A DNA stretch of 64,000 nt from Geobacillus kaustophilus (GTDB lineage: Bacteria; Bacillota; Bacilli; Bacillales; Anoxybacillaceae): the NCBI RefSeq assembly GCF_000948285.1, contig NZ_JYBP01000003.1:1240001-1304000 (forward strand), written 5' to 3'. Within the stretch, counting starts at the first letter, position 1. Each line of letters starts with the position of its first letter. This document shows positions 46,758 through 57,051 of this stretch, piece after piece. The notes under the pieces were generated by a model. It was not told the DNA's origin. It made no database searches and saw only the letters and a list, made by a program, of their open reading frames with translations. Position numbers and translations under genes: made by a program.

Positions 46758-48246
46758 ATTGACGCATCATCTGTTCGATCCGCTCGACCGCCACGTGCTG
46801 GCGGACATGAGCGGCAAGCCGGTCGAACGCCTTTTCTTTGAGCGAGCGAAAGAGTCGGACGCCAGAAGGAGCGATTCCTTTTTGGCGGCGAATGTTGTTG
46901 AAAAACGCGGTGCGGAACGCATCGTTATGAAACAAATCGTGCATGTACGTGCCCAGCACCCGCTCATCACTGTGCTTCGCCCCTTCATGGCGGCCGTCCG
47001 CCTCAATAAGCGGCGCATAGCCAGGAAGCGGCGCCGAGCGGCCCATATGAATCTCGTATCCTTGCACCGAAAACCGCTCGCCCGCCCACGTAAGCATCCC
47101 TTCCGTACGGATCGTGATTTTCGTCCGCTCAAGCGTCGTTTCAATCGGCAGCAAACCAAGTCCTTTTACTTCGGGGAGCGGCGTCTCGACTCCATACGGA
47201 TCGCGGATGACGGCGCCAAGCATTTGGTAGCCGCCGCATAAGCCGACGACTCTCGCTTTTCCTTCATTGACAAGCGACACAATGCGGGAAGCGAGTCCTC
47301 TTTTCTTCATATAAATCAAGTCTTCGATCGTGTTTTTGCTGCCGGGAAGCACGATCACATCCGGCGCTCCAAGCTCGTCGACGTGCGTCACCAACCGGAC
47401 GCGGCAGTCCGGTTCTGCCAGCAGCGGGTCGATGTCGGTGAAATTGGCGATTTTCGGACAGCGGATGACAGCGACATCAATCGCTTCCTCTCCCCCGACA
47501 GATGAAGCAAACCGCTCAAGCGACAGCGAATCTTCAGCATCGATCGCCAAATCAGGCAAATATGGAACGACGCCAAGCACCGGCACGCCGGTGTGCTGCT
47601 CAAACCAATCGAGCCCCGGCTTAAGCAGCGCCACATCGCCGCGAAACTTGTTAATGATGACCCCAATGACCCGCTTTCGGTCCTCAGGCTCAAGCAGCGA
47701 CAGCGTTCCAACGAGGCTCGCGAACACCCCGCCCCGCTCAATATCGCCGATCAACACGACCGGGGCGTTGGCGAGACGGGCGATGCGCATGTTGACCAAC
47801 TCGCGGTCGTTTAAGTTTACTTCCGCCGGGCTTCCCGCTCCTTCAATGACAATCCGGTCATACTCGTTCATCAACGTTTCGAGCGACTGACGGATGACGG
47901 CCAGCCCTTGGTGGAAAAACTCGTTCCGGTAAGCGAACGCCTGCATATTGCCGTACGGTTTGCCAAGCACAACGATTTGCGATTCATGCTCGCGGCTTGG
48001 CTTAATCAAAATCGGATTCATCTCAGCGCGCGCCGCCACTCCGGCCGCTTCGGCCTGAATTCCTTGCGCCCGTCCGATTTCGTTTCCGTCCGGCGTCACG
48101 TAGGAGTTTAACGACATGTTTTGCGACTTGAACGGCGCCGTCTTCCAGCCGTCTTGGGCGAACATGCGGCAAAACGCGGTGGCGATGACGCTTTTGCCGG
48201 CATCAGAATGGGTGCCTTGAAACATAATCGGCAGCGCCTTAGCCAT
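46735..48246 (-). CDS. cobQ: Cobyric acid synthase (CobQ/CbiP)
   Basis: 503 residues. N-terminal ATP site (MFQGTHSDAGKSVIATAFCR), Mg site and C-terminal triad-type glutaminase domain (VGLCGGYQMLG with the nucleophile Cys). Amidates side chains b, d, e and g of adenosylcobyrinate diamide. Overlaps cbiA by eight bases. Confidence 0.95.
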   Translation of the reverse strand: MAKALPIMFQGTHSDAGKSVIATAFCRMFAQDGWKTAPFKSQNMSLNSYVTPDGNEIGRAQGIQAEAAGVAARAEMNPILIKPSREHESQIVVLGKPYGNMQAFAYRNEFFHQGLAVIRQSLETLMNEYDRIVIEGAGSPAEVNLNDRELVNMRIARLANAPVVLIGDIERGGVFASLVGTLSLLEPEDRKRVIGVIINKFRGDVALLKPGLDWFEQHTGVPVLGVVPYLPDLAIDAEDSLSLERFASSVGGEEAIDVAVIRCPKIANFTDIDPLLAEPDCRVRLVTHVDELGAPDVIVLPGSKNTIEDLIYMKKRGLASRIVSLVNEGKARVVGLCGGYQMLGAVIRDPYGVETPLPEVKGLGLLPIETTLERTKITIRTEGMLTWAGERFSVQGYEIHMGRSAPLPGYAPLIEADGRHEGAKHSDERVLGTYMHDLFHNDAFRTAFFNNIRRQKGIAPSGVRLFRSLKEKAFDRLAAHVRQHVAVERIEQMMRQFGCRDHS

Positions 48247-49603
48247 TGATGGTCACCTTCTCGCATTCGGCGAGCCACCGCTCAACCATCGCCGGGGCGG
48301 ACGCGAAATGAAAATGGACATAGCCAGCGACAAGCCGGTGCGCCAAATAACCGTCAGGCTTCGTTCCTTTCCGGCCGCTCGTTTCGTAGGCAAACGGCGT
48401 CTCGCCGCGCGGCTCATAAACGGAGTAGTGAAACTCATGGCCGCGCGCTGTTTCTCCTTCCGGCAATAGAAAATTTCCATTTCGACCGCGCACTTCGCGG
48501 TAGCCAAGCGCCGCGAGCTTCGTCTTCATCACGACCTTCCCCGGAATGACGCCCGCCATCTCATAGGCCGAACCGTCCGTCGCAACAAGCTGTTCGGTGA
48601 GAAACATAAACCCGCCGCACTCGGCCAACGTCGGCAACCCGTGTTCGATGGCGGCGCGGATCGACTGTTTGACCGCGGCTTGCCTGGCGAGCTCGGCGGC
48701 AAACTCTTCCGGAAACCCGCCGCCGATATACAATCCGTTCACCCCATCCGGAAGCGGCTCGCCGGCGAGCGGAGAAAAGTAGACAAGCTCCGCGCCGCAG
48801 GCAGAAAGCATCTCCAGATTCTCCGGATAGTAAAAATGAAAGGCGGCATCTTTGGCAACCGCCACGCGCACGCGATACGGCCGCGAAGGGCGAATGAGCG
48901 GCGCCGGAGAACAAAGGGCTGGCGCTTCTGCAATCGAAAGGAGCGTCTCCCAATCGATCGTGCGCGCCACCTTTCTCCCCAGATCGGCAAAAAACGAATC
49001 CAGTTCGCCGCGCTCCACCGACGGCACGAGCCCTAAATGGCGCTCTGGCAGCGCCAACGCTTCGTCTTGCGTGAGAAACCCGACGACCGGCACCCCGCAC
49101 GTTTGCTCGACTGCCGCTTTGACGAGCCGAAAATGCCCTTCGCTGCCGACGCGGTTGGCAAATACGCCGGCGAGGCGCACATCGGGGCGAAACGTTTGAA
49201 ACCCATGGACGATGGCGGCGGCGCTGCGGGCCATGCCGGAACAATCGACGACAAGCAGCACCGGGCTTTCGGTCAATACGGCGATTTCAGCCGTCGCCCC
49301 CTCGTCAGAAAGCGGCTGTTTCCCGTCAAACAGCCCCATCACCCCCTCGATGATGGCGATATCAGCCCCTTGACAACCGTTGGCGAGCACCGTTTTGACC
49401 GCTTCGCTTCCCATCATCCAACTGTCCAAGTTGCGCGCCGGCCGGCCGGTCACAGCCGTATGGTAAGTCGGGTCGATGTAGTCCGGGCCGCATTTAAACC
49501 CTTGCACCGTATATCCTTGCTGCCTCATGGCCGCCATCAATCCAAGCGTCACGGTCGTTTTGCCGGCGCCGCTTCCCGGTGCGGCGATGACAAGCCGTCG
49601 CAT
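48239..49603 (-). CDS. cbiA: Cobyrinic acid a,c-diamide synthase
   Basis: 454 residues from the ATG at 49603, giving the family start MRRLVIAAPGSGAGKTTVT; the open frame upstream belongs to no start signal. C-terminal glutaminase domain with LAECGGFMFLTE (Cys). Amidates the a and c carboxylates with ammonia from glutamine. Overlaps the 3' end of cbiG by 55 bases and cobQ by eight. Confidence 0.95.
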   Translation of the reverse strand: MRRLVIAAPGSGAGKTTVTLGLMAAMRQQGYTVQGFKCGPDYIDPTYHTAVTGRPARNLDSWMMGSEAVKTVLANGCQGADIAIIEGVMGLFDGKQPLSDEGATAEIAVLTESPVLLVVDCSGMARSAAAIVHGFQTFRPDVRLAGVFANRVGSEGHFRLVKAAVEQTCGVPVVGFLTQDEALALPERHLGLVPSVERGELDSFFADLGRKVARTIDWETLLSIAEAPALCSPAPLIRPSRPYRVRVAVAKDAAFHFYYPENLEMLSACGAELVYFSPLAGEPLPDGVNGLYIGGGFPEEFAAELARQAAVKQSIRAAIEHGLPTLAECGGFMFLTEQLVATDGSAYEMAGVIPGKVVMKTKLAALGYREVRGRNGNFLLPEGETARGHEFHYSVYEPRGETPFAYETSGRKGTKPDGYLAHRLVAGYVHFHFASAPAMVERWLAECEKVTING

Positions 49604-50748
49604 GCCTCTTTCCCCTTTCCCTGCATGGTCGCTTTCTTTTGATGATCGATGAGCGCTACGGAAATCGTCACATTGCCGGACTTCTTTTTCACCAGCGCCA
49701 GCCGATCGGCCCCGCTGTACAATTTCGCCGCCGGCTCGCTCACCCCATACGCGCCGGTGTAGCGGTACACCGTTTCCGACGGCGCTTCGATCGGCACCGT
49801 GTTCAGCTCTTCTGGCGTATATGCAACCAATTCCCATCTATATTTGTTGACTACCTCCAAAAGTCCTTGTTCATCCTTTTTCAAATCAATGGTGCACACC
49901 GCTTTGACGCTTTTCATCGAAAAGCGCAGCTCATTGAGCGTCTCATGGATGACCGCTTCGATTTCGTCAGCCGATGTGCCGCGGTTGCAGCCGATGCCAA
50001 GCGCGATTACTTTCGGGCGATACAAAACGCCGTTTTGCAAAATGGCCTCTTCTTCCGGCGCAAGCAGGCGATGAGTGACCACAAGCGCGGCCGCCGGGCG
50101 GGCAGCGAGCGCTTCCGCGATCGAGCCGTACACGGCAATGTTTTTGGGCAATGGCCGCCCTTCCGGCCACCAGCCGGTTTCCCCCGACTCTTGCACGATC
50201 GCGACAGGCTCTTCATTCACGACCGCGGCGCTCACCGGCGTCAGCTTGTCAGCTGATTCCCATTCCCAGCCGAACTGGCGACCGAACAGATCGACGGCGA
50301 TTGTCTGCTGCACGTCAGAAGCGGTCGTAATAACCGGGCGGGCGCTTAAAATGGCAGCAACGCGCCGCGTCAGTTCGTTCGCTCCGCCCAAATGGCCGGA
50401 AAGAACACTGATCACATGTTCAGCCTTATCATCGATCACCACGACCGCAGGATCGGTCTTTTTGTCTTTTAACAGCGGAGCGATCATCCGTACGACAGCG
50501 CCGAGCGAAATGATGCAAATGAGTCCGTCATAGCGGGCGAACAACTCCGGCAACAAGGCCCTGACGTTGCCGGAAAACAAGCGGATCCCGTGCTTGGCTT
50601 CATCGCCGCGGGCGAATTTATCCGTATAATAAACGTCCGCTCCCGCAAGAGCGCCTCCAAGGCGTCGGGCGATCTCGACCCCGTGTTTCGTAATGGCCAC
50701 GACAGCATAGGCGCCGTGTCTTTTGTTGTTCGCGGCAGCAACTCCCAC
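49549..50748 (-). CDS. cbiG: Cobalt-precorrin-5A hydrolase
   Basis: About 399 residues from the GTG at 50748 (GGGGGAG upstream), two bases after the cbiF stop. N-terminal CbiG domain with SLGAVVRMIAPLLKDKKTDPAVV and SGHLGGANEL, central linker, C-terminal domain with ALGIGCNRGTS. Opens the lactone and releases acetaldehyde, the ring-contraction step of the anaerobic pathway. Confidence 0.93.
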   Translation of the reverse strand: MGVAAANNKRHGAYAVVAITKHGVEIARRLGGALAGADVYYTDKFARGDEAKHGIRLFSGNVRALLPELFARYDGLICIISLGAVVRMIAPLLKDKKTDPAVVVIDDKAEHVISVLSGHLGGANELTRRVAAILSARPVITTASDVQQTIAVDLFGRQFGWEWESADKLTPVSAAVVNEEPVAIVQESGETGWWPEGRPLPKNIAVYGSIAEALAARPAAALVVTHRLLAPEEEAILQNGVLYRPKVIALGIGCNRGTSADEIEAVIHETLNELRFSMKSVKAVCTIDLKKDEQGLLEVVNKYRWELVAYTPEELNTVPIEAPSETVYRYTGAYGVSEPAAKLYSGADRLALVKKKSGNVTISVALIDHQKKATMQGKGKEACDGLSSPHREAAPAKRP

Positions 50749-50749
50749 C

Positions 50750-51523
50750 TTACTTCTCCCCCTTTCGATATCCGTGCGTAAACGTGCGGTCGTACAGCTT
50801 CGAACAGTAGCCGCGCTCATGAATATGGGGATCGAGCGCCCAACCGGCCAACATGATCGCGTGTTTCGTCACACCATGGCGCCGCATATCGTCAGCCATT
50901 GTGGCAACGGTGGAACGAATCACGACTTCATCCGGCCATGTCGCCTTATAGACGATCGCGACAGGCGTATCACCGCTCCAGCCCGCTTCAAGGAGCGCCG
51001 CGCTTACTTTTTTGGCAAGCGTCGCGCTTAAAAAAAGAACGAGCGTACAATGATGCTGCGCCAGCTCCTGCAATTTCTCACGCGGCGGCATCGGCGTCCG
51101 CCCCTCGGCGCGGGTGAAAATGACCGTCTGCGTCAATTCCGGAACGGTGAGCTCCGCCTGCACGGCGGCCGCGGCGGCAAACGCCGAACTGACGCCGGGG
51201 ACGATTTCCACTTCAATTCCTTCTTCTTTCAACAAGGCGATTTGCTCAAGCGTCGCCCCGTAAATCGATGGATCACCGGTATGGACGCGCACGACAAGCC
51301 GTCCTTGTTTCACTTGCTCCGCCATTGCCGCGACCATTTCTTCTAAATGCATGCCGGCGGTATGGAAAACGTCAGCATCCGGCTTCCGGTAGCGCTCGAT
51401 CAATTCCGCGCTCACTAGCGAGTCGGTGTAAAAAATGGCGTCGGCAGCAGCGAGAAGCTCGGCGCCGCGAACCGTGATCAAATCCGGCGCTCCCGGCCCC
51501 GCCCCTACGATATACAGCTTCAC
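50750..51523 (-). CDS. cbiF: Cobalt-precorrin-4 C11-methyltransferase
   Basis: 257 residues from the GTG at 51523, which overlaps the cbiL stop (GTGA). SAM-methylase motifs VGAGPGAPDLITVRG, HTGDPSIYGA and EIVPGVSSAFAAAA mark CbiF/CobM. Confidence 0.94.
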   Translation of the reverse strand: MKLYIVGAGPGAPDLITVRGAELLAAADAIFYTDSLVSAELIERYRKPDADVFHTAGMHLEEMVAAMAEQVKQGRLVVRVHTGDPSIYGATLEQIALLKEEGIEVEIVPGVSSAFAAAAAVQAELTVPELTQTVIFTRAEGRTPMPPREKLQELAQHHCTLVLFLSATLAKKVSAALLEAGWSGDTPVAIVYKATWPDEVVIRSTVATMADDMRRHGVTKHAIMLAGWALDPHIHERGYCSKLYDRTFTHGYRKGEK

Positions 51524-52221
51524 TTTCTCACCACCATCAATGTCAAATATTCGAGTTCCGCTCCGTCGAGCTCCTCGACCTTCCACACGACTTCCTCGCC
51601 GGACGTCACTTTCGTCACAACAGCGGCGCGATGAAGCAAATCGAGTTCCCGCAACAGACGAACCAGCAAATCGATCACTTTCGCCACTTTAAAAAAGACA
51701 ACGCAATCGTGCTCAAGAAGCACTGCTTTCATCGCCTCAACATCGTCGCGGGCGGGCACGATCGCCACGGTTTCATCACCATCCGCCAGCGGCAGACGAA
51801 GCCTAGCGGCAGCAGCGTTGGCCGAACTGACGCCGGGGACGACTTCAATCGGCGCTTCCGGATAGCGGCGCTCCATTACGTGCATCAAATGGATGAACGT
51901 GCTGTACAACAGCGGATCGCCTTCGGTCACAAACGCGACATCGCGCCCGGCCGACAGCTCCGCCCAAATGGCGTCCGCCGCCTCGTTCCACTTCGGCTCA
52001 AGCAAGGCTCGGTCTTTTGTCATCGGAAAATGCAGGCCGAGCCGCCGTTTTTCCTCTGGCGCAAAATACGCATCAATAATTTGTTCCGCATAGCTTTTGC
52101 TTTGCCGCCCTTTTTTTGGATAGGCGATGACATCCGCTTCTTTTAGGCGGCGGTATGCTTTCACCGTCATGAGCTCTGGATCGCCCGGGCCAACACCGAT
52201 GCCGTACAACGTGCCGGTCAT
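51520..52221 (-). CDS. cbiL: Cobalt-precorrin-2 C20-methyltransferase
   Basis: 233 residues. [19 protein letters not shown] at the start, [10 protein letters not shown] and [13 protein letters not shown]. Methylates C20 of cobalt-factor/precorrin-2. Overlaps cbiET (ATGA) and cbiF. Confidence 0.94.
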   Translation of the reverse strand: MTGTLYGIGVGPGDPELMTVKAYRRLKEADVIAYPKKGRQSKSYAEQIIDAYFAPEEKRRLGLHFPMTKDRALLEPKWNEAADAIWAELSAGRDVAFVTEGDPLLYSTFIHLMHVMERRYPEAPIEVVPGVSSANAAAARLRLPLADGDETVAIVPARDDVEAMKAVLLEHDCVVFFKVAKVIDLLVRLLRELDLLHRAAVVTKVTSGEEVVWKVEELDGAELEYLTLMVVRK

Positions 52222-53423
52222 TCGTCTCCCTCCCGCTTGGCTGTCATGATATACACCGGATTGAGCGCCTCAAAGCGCGTCAACTCTAAAATGGGCTTGC
52301 TTCGCGACACTTGCGCGAGCGTGATGTCAACATGAAATCCACGGCTGCGCAGCTCGCAGCCCGCTTCAGCAAGCGTCTCAACCGTTGCCGCGTTGATCAC
52401 GATGCGTCCATTTTTCTTCAGCCGTTTCGCACAGACGTCCAACAACGGCGACATCGCGCCTGACGTGCCGCCGATAAAGATGGCATCCGGGTCGGCAAAC
52501 TCATCGAGCCGATCGGGCGCCCTGCCGTGCACAAGCGTGATGTCAACGCGGAATTTGCGCAAGTTTTGCCGGCAAATCTCGAGGTCGTATTCATTTTTTT
52601 CAATCGCAAACACCGCCCCGTCGCGGGCGATTTTCGCCGCTTCAATCGCGACCGAACCGGTGCACGTCCCAATGTCCCAGACGACGCTGTCCGGGCGCAA
52701 GCGCAAGGCGCTTACGCTTAAGACGCGAATTTCTTTCTTTGTAATCAGCCCTTTGTCCGGCTTGCGTTGGAAAAATTCATCATCGTCAATGCCGAGCGGC
52801 CAAATCGGACCAGGAGCGGTTTGCCTCAAAATGACTATATTTAATGGAAGAAACTCGGTTTCTGCCATTTCTTCTAGCTTGAAAAACCGGCATCGCTCAT
52901 TCGGCCCGCCGAGCTCCTCGCCGACAAACGCCTCATATTCCGTCATGCCGTACTCGAGCAAATAGCGGGCGATGGCGGCCGGCGAGTTCGTCTCATCGGT
53001 TAAGATGGCGACTTTGCGCCGCCCGTCGATCCGCTGAGCCAAACCGGTGAGCGGCCGGCCATGGACGCTGACAAACGCCGCGTCTTGCCAAGACTCGCCC
53101 ATTTTCGCAAACGCCCATTGCACTGAGCTGACGGCCGGATACACGTCGATCGGCAATTTGCCGGCCAAATAGCTGCCGATGCCGTAAAAGAGCGGATCGC
53201 CGGAAGCAAGCACGACCGTGTTGCGCGTCTCATGGCGGAGCCGCTCCACCAGCTCCGCCAGTCCGCGGCGGATGATGATCGTTTCTCCTTTGTATTCAGG
53301 AAACATCGCCAGCTGCCGTTCGCCGCCGACAAGCAGCTCGCTTTCATCAATCCAGCGTCGATACAGCTCAGGAAGACTTGCTTGCCCATCAGCACCCACA
53401 CCGATCAACTTCATCGTCCCCAT
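52218..53423 (-). CDS. cbiET: Precorrin-6Y C5,15-methyltransferase and decarboxylase, CbiE-CbiT fusion
   Basis: 401 residues: residues 1-200 are the CbiE methylase ([14 protein letters not shown]), residues 215-401 the CbiT Rossmann methylase ([22 protein letters not shown]). Fusion as in B. megaterium CbiET. Start ATG at 53423 or 53414; overlaps cbiD by 35 or 26 bases. Confidence 0.94.
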   Translation of the reverse strand: MGTMKLIGVGADGQASLPELYRRWIDESELLVGGERQLAMFPEYKGETIIIRRGLAELVERLRHETRNTVVLASGDPLFYGIGSYLAGKLPIDVYPAVSSVQWAFAKMGESWQDAAFVSVHGRPLTGLAQRIDGRRKVAILTDETNSPAAIARYLLEYGMTEYEAFVGEELGGPNERCRFFKLEEMAETEFLPLNIVILRQTAPGPIWPLGIDDDEFFQRKPDKGLITKKEIRVLSVSALRLRPDSVVWDIGTCTGSVAIEAAKIARDGAVFAIEKNEYDLEICRQNLRKFRVDITLVHGRAPDRLDEFADPDAIFIGGTSGAMSPLLDVCAKRLKKNGRIVINAATVETLAEAGCELRSRGFHVDITLAQVSRSKPILELTRFEALNPVYIMTAKREGDE

Positions 53424-54507
53424 CGGTCTGCACCGCCTTTCCTAATTGTTGTCCGTTCATTGTGTAAATGGACGTCGCCACCGTCAGACCGCCTCCCACT
53501 TCGTGAAGCGCCGCCTGGCAGCACGCTTCGCACAAAAGCTCGAAAAACTTCATGCAACCGGCCTCTTGCATCATGTCGCCGACTTGCGCCGCCGTATTCG
53601 CGCCGCGCACCGCAGCCACCAGTTCTGGGCCAGCACCTGCCTGCTCGGCGATGGCAGCCAAAAAGCCAAAGTCGACCGGGGCGCTTTTCGAGTGCACCAT
53701 CATCACTCCTTGAGCGACTTTCGAAAATTTCCCCATCATCCCGACCATCGACACCATCTTGATGCCAAGCCGTTTGCATTGTTTCAGCGTAAAGCCGACA
53801 AAATCGCCCATTTCGATAAACGCTTCTTCCGGCAAATGTGGATATTCTTGCATGGCGTATTTCTCGCTCCGCCCCCCGGTCGTGATGACAACATGGCGGC
53901 AGCCGTTCGCTTTCGCCACTTGAAGCGCCTGCACGATGCTCGCCCGGTAGGCGGCGGTGGAGAACGGAACGACGATGCCGCGCGTCCCCAAAATCGAAAT
54001 GCCGCCAATGATGCCTAGTCTCGGGTTCAACGTTTTTTTGGCGATTTCCTCGCCGCCGGGCACAGAAATGACGACCTTCACCCCGCGATGTAGACCGTAT
54101 TGCGCCAGCACTTCATTGACGGCTTCGCGGATCATTTGCCGCGGCACTGGATTGATCGCCGCTTCCCCGACCGGCACCGGCAAGCCGGGTTTGGTGACGC
54201 GTCCGACCCCTTCACCGCCGTCGATATGAACGCCCGGCGACGAGGCCCACGAGACAGTGGAAACGATGAGCGCGCCGTGCGTCGCATCTGGGTCATCGCC
54301 GCCATCCTTCACGACCGAGGCCGTCGCCGTTTCGCCATCGAACGAACAAGAGGCGAGCGAAAAGGTCACCACCCGCCCGATCGGAATCCGAATCGTCGCC
54401 TCCGCCTGCACTTGGCCAGTGATGAGCGCCGTGAGCGCGGCTTTCGTTGCCGCTGTCGCGCACGATCCGGTCGTATACCCTTCACGCAGCGTTTTTTTCG
54501 TTTCCAT
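53389..54507 (-). CDS. cbiD: Cobalt-precorrin-5B C1-methyltransferase
   Basis: 372 residues. Family start [19 protein letters not shown], then [13 protein letters not shown] and [12 protein letters not shown]. Specific to the anaerobic route, which supports cobalt-early synthesis. Between cbiC (six bases) and cbiET. Confidence 0.95.
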   Translation of the reverse strand: METKKTLREGYTTGSCATAATKAALTALITGQVQAEATIRIPIGRVVTFSLASCSFDGETATASVVKDGGDDPDATHGALIVSTVSWASSPGVHIDGGEGVGRVTKPGLPVPVGEAAINPVPRQMIREAVNEVLAQYGLHRGVKVVISVPGGEEIAKKTLNPRLGIIGGISILGTRGIVVPFSTAAYRASIVQALQVAKANGCRHVVITTGGRSEKYAMQEYPHLPEEAFIEMGDFVGFTLKQCKRLGIKMVSMVGMMGKFSKVAQGVMMVHSKSAPVDFGFLAAIAEQAGAGPELVAAVRGANTAAQVGDMMQEAGCMKFFELLCEACCQAALHEVGGGLTVATSIYTMNGQQLGKAVQTDGDDEVDRCGC

Positions 54508-54513
54508 CGTTCG

Positions 54514-55161
54514 TCACGCTCGCTCGGCGAGCAGCGATAAAGCATTCAAGGCAGCGACGGTCACGGTGCTTCCTCCTTTGCGGCCGCGGTTGGTGATGAA
54601 CGGCACATCGAGCTTCGCCAATTCTTCTTTCGATTCCGCCGCCGAGACGAATCCGACCGGCAAGCCGATCACCAATCCCGGCCGCGCCTCTCCTTCTTTG
54701 ATGAGGCGAATGAGCTCCAATAACGCTGTCGGAGCGTTGCCGATGGCAAAAATGCCGCCTTCCGCTTCTTTCACCGCTTTGCGCATAGCGACAATCGCCC
54801 TCGTCGTATTCAACCGTTTCGCTTCAGCGATCACGTCTTCATCAGAAATATAGACGCGCACCGCGCTGCCGAACTTCGCAAGCCGCGCTTGATTGACGCC
54901 GGCTTGCACCATTTGCACATCGGCGACGACGAGCTTGCCGCTGCGAATGGCATCAATGCCTGAGCGGATCGCATCCGGGTGGAAAATGAGGCTTTTGCCC
55001 AGCTCAAAATCAGCCGATGCATGGATGACGCGCTGAACGATTCGGTATTGTTCTTCTGTAAATGAATGCTCGCCGATCTCTTCATCAATGATTTGAAAGC
55101 TGCGCGCTTCAATTTGTTCCGGCTGCACCGTCGCCGGACGAAATGTTGTATGGAAGTCCAT
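54514..55161 (-). CDS. cbiC: Cobalt-precorrin-8 methylmutase
   Basis: 215 residues of the CbiC/CobH family: HASADFELGKSL with the catalytic His, DVQMVQAGVN and GLPVGFVSAAESKEEL. Moves a methyl group from C11 to C12 to give cobyrinic acid. Confidence 0.95.
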   Translation of the reverse strand: MDFHTTFRPATVQPEQIEARSFQIIDEEIGEHSFTEEQYRIVQRVIHASADFELGKSLIFHPDAIRSGIDAIRSGKLVVADVQMVQAGVNQARLAKFGSAVRVYISDEDVIAEAKRLNTTRAIVAMRKAVKEAEGGIFAIGNAPTALLELIRLIKEGEARPGLVIGLPVGFVSAAESKEELAKLDVPFITNRGRKGGSTVTVAALNALSLLAERA

Positions 55162-55219
55162 GACAATTCTCTCCTTTCTTCATGATCGCTTGCATGAGCG
55201 GCCGCTAGAATCCCATTCT

Positions 55220-55996
55220 TTACACGGCCGGAAGCGGCGCATGCTGCTTCAACGCCTCGAGCACGCCGGCAAAATCGTGATGCACGATGCCGTATGACAA
55301 CCGTGGGCGGCGGATGACGATGACATCAATGCCGAGCTCCTCGGCGGCAGCGATTTTCTCATCGACAAACCCGACTTTGCCGCTTTCTTTCGTGACGACG
55401 ACCGTGACGCCAAAATGGCGGTATAGCGCCCGATCGAGCTCTTTCGTAAACGGCCCTTGCATCATGACGATCTGCTCTTGGGAAAACCCGAGCCGCTCGC
55501 ATTTGTCGAGATTGTCTTTCCGCGGCAGCATCCGCGCAATCACCTTGACGTCCGGGCGACCGATGAGCCTCGCGGCGAAAATGTCGAGCGTTTTGCTGCC
55601 GGTCGTCAGCATCACGACGCCGCCTTTTTCCGCCGCCAAGTCAGCCGCTTCTTCATAGCTGTCGACAAATGTCACCTTCTCGGATGAAAACGAAGACGCC
55701 TGCCGCTCGTAGCGAATGTAGGGCAACCCGGCGTCTGCTGCCGCTTGCATGGCGTTTTTTGACGCCTCTTCAGCAAATGGATGGCTCGCGTCCACAATCG
55801 CTTTGGCCCCCTCGGCTTTGGCCAGATCGGCAAGCTGGGACGCATCCAAGCGGCCGACATAGGCGCGAATGCCGGCCGATCGGAGCTGTTCGGCCGCGTG
55901 ATCGGTGACGACCGTCGCGGTTACGTTATAGCCGGCTTGTTGGATCATCACCGCCAATTCGCGGGCATCGCTTGTTCCAGCTAACAATAAAATCAT
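55220..55996 (-). CDS. cbiJ: Cobalt-precorrin-6A reductase
   Basis: 258 residues: ILLLAGTSDARELA at the start, IVDASHPFAEEASKNA and TTGSKTLDIF, typical of CbiJ/CobK. Reduces precorrin-6A to 6B with NAD(P)H. 58 bases upstream of cbiC. Confidence 0.94.
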   Translation of the reverse strand: MILLLAGTSDARELAVMIQQAGYNVTATVVTDHAAEQLRSAGIRAYVGRLDASQLADLAKAEGAKAIVDASHPFAEEASKNAMQAAADAGLPYIRYERQASSFSSEKVTFVDSYEEAADLAAEKGGVVMLTTGSKTLDIFAARLIGRPDVKVIARMLPRKDNLDKCERLGFSQEQIVMMQGPFTKELDRALYRHFGVTVVVTKESGKVGFVDEKIAAAEELGIDVIVIRRPRLSYGIVHHDFAGVLEALKQHAPLPAV

Positions 55997-56011
55997 CGGA
56001 CGCTTCCTCCT

Positions 56012-56839
56012 TCAATGATGGTGATGATGATGGTGATGATGGGCGGCGTGCAGCCGATATTGACAGATGTCGCAATTCATCGCCACCGTTTGGCCGAGCA
56101 CCTCGTTGAGGCGGTCAAGCACGATCTCCTCAAGCTTCGGATGAAATCCAAAATAGCCGGCAAGCGCAAACGAGATATGCGAGTGCTCAGCTTGGTATTG
56201 CGCCATTTGCTGCTCAAGCCGCTTAATCAGGATGCCGGTGAATAAAAAATACGGAAGAACAACGATCCGCCTAGCTCCGAGCATGAGACAGCGGCGGACA
56301 GCATCATCAAGGGACGGCGTCGTCACGCCCATAAACGCCGGCTCGATGAGCGCATAGCCGGTCTGTTCCCAAAAGAGGCGGGCGATTTTATACAAGTCGC
56401 TGTTCGCATCCGGATCGCTCCCGCCGCGGCCAAGCAAAATGACCGCTGTTCCGTCATCCGGCTGCTCCGGCCGCTCGCCGATTTCTTGCAATCGTTCGCG
56501 CAAAATAGCAAATGTCTGCTCATGGACGCCGATGGGGCGGCCGTAGCGGAACACCATATGCGGATAGCGCGCTTTGGCCTCATCGATTTCCGCCGGGATA
56601 TGCAGCTTCGAATGCCCGGCCGGCAATAAAATGAGCGGAATGACCGCCACTTCCATTGCCCCGGCTTCGGCGCAGCGTTCGATTCCTTCGCCGATCGACG
56701 GACGGCCAAATTCTAAAAAACTTGTTTCAATATGAAACGAATCGCGCAAACGCGGCCGCAGGCGGTCGACAAACTGCCGCACTTGCTCGTTCCCTTCCGG
56801 GTCGCGGCTTCCATGGCCGACAAATAAAATGGCTCTCAT
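56012..56839 (-). CDS. cbiX: Sirohydrochlorin cobaltochelatase with natural poly-histidine tail
   Basis: 275 residues from the ATG at 56839 (MRAILFVGHGSRD). Two CbiX repeats, as in long CbiX; His9 and later His residues would form the metal site. Inserts cobalt into sirohydrochlorin, committing it to cobalamin. The last nine codons before the stop are all His, probably a cobalt or nickel store or delivery tail. The upstream open frame is not used. Confidence 0.94.
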   Translation of the reverse strand: MRAILFVGHGSRDPEGNEQVRQFVDRLRPRLRDSFHIETSFLEFGRPSIGEGIERCAEAGAMEVAVIPLILLPAGHSKLHIPAEIDEAKARYPHMVFRYGRPIGVHEQTFAILRERLQEIGERPEQPDDGTAVILLGRGGSDPDANSDLYKIARLFWEQTGYALIEPAFMGVTTPSLDDAVRRCLMLGARRIVVLPYFLFTGILIKRLEQQMAQYQAEHSHISFALAGYFGFHPKLEEIVLDRLNEVLGQTVAMNCDICQYRLHAAHHHHHHHHH

Positions 56840-57051
56840 CCTTGTTTTCCCCCTTTTGTTAGCGGACGTCTTCCGCCGTTCCCTATAAGCGCAATGACTC
56901 GATGGGCGCTTCATCCAAATGCGAGGCGCCCATCTATGCTCTTTTATGGAACCAGCCGGTTATTCGATCGACTGTCGGAAAAAGATGCGTCGCTTCGACA
57001 CCAACGACATCTGCAGACGTTCAAGCTGCACTTATATAACGCATGCTTCCG
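56840..57051 (-). other. 211-base gap within the cob operon with a hairpin
   Basis: Between cbiH60 and cbiX, unlike the tight spacing elsewhere. It contains a 9-bp stem GATGGGCGC / GCGCCCATC (56902-56936) but no T-run. It may be a processing or attenuation point, or the scar of a lost gene. Confidence 0.45.
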
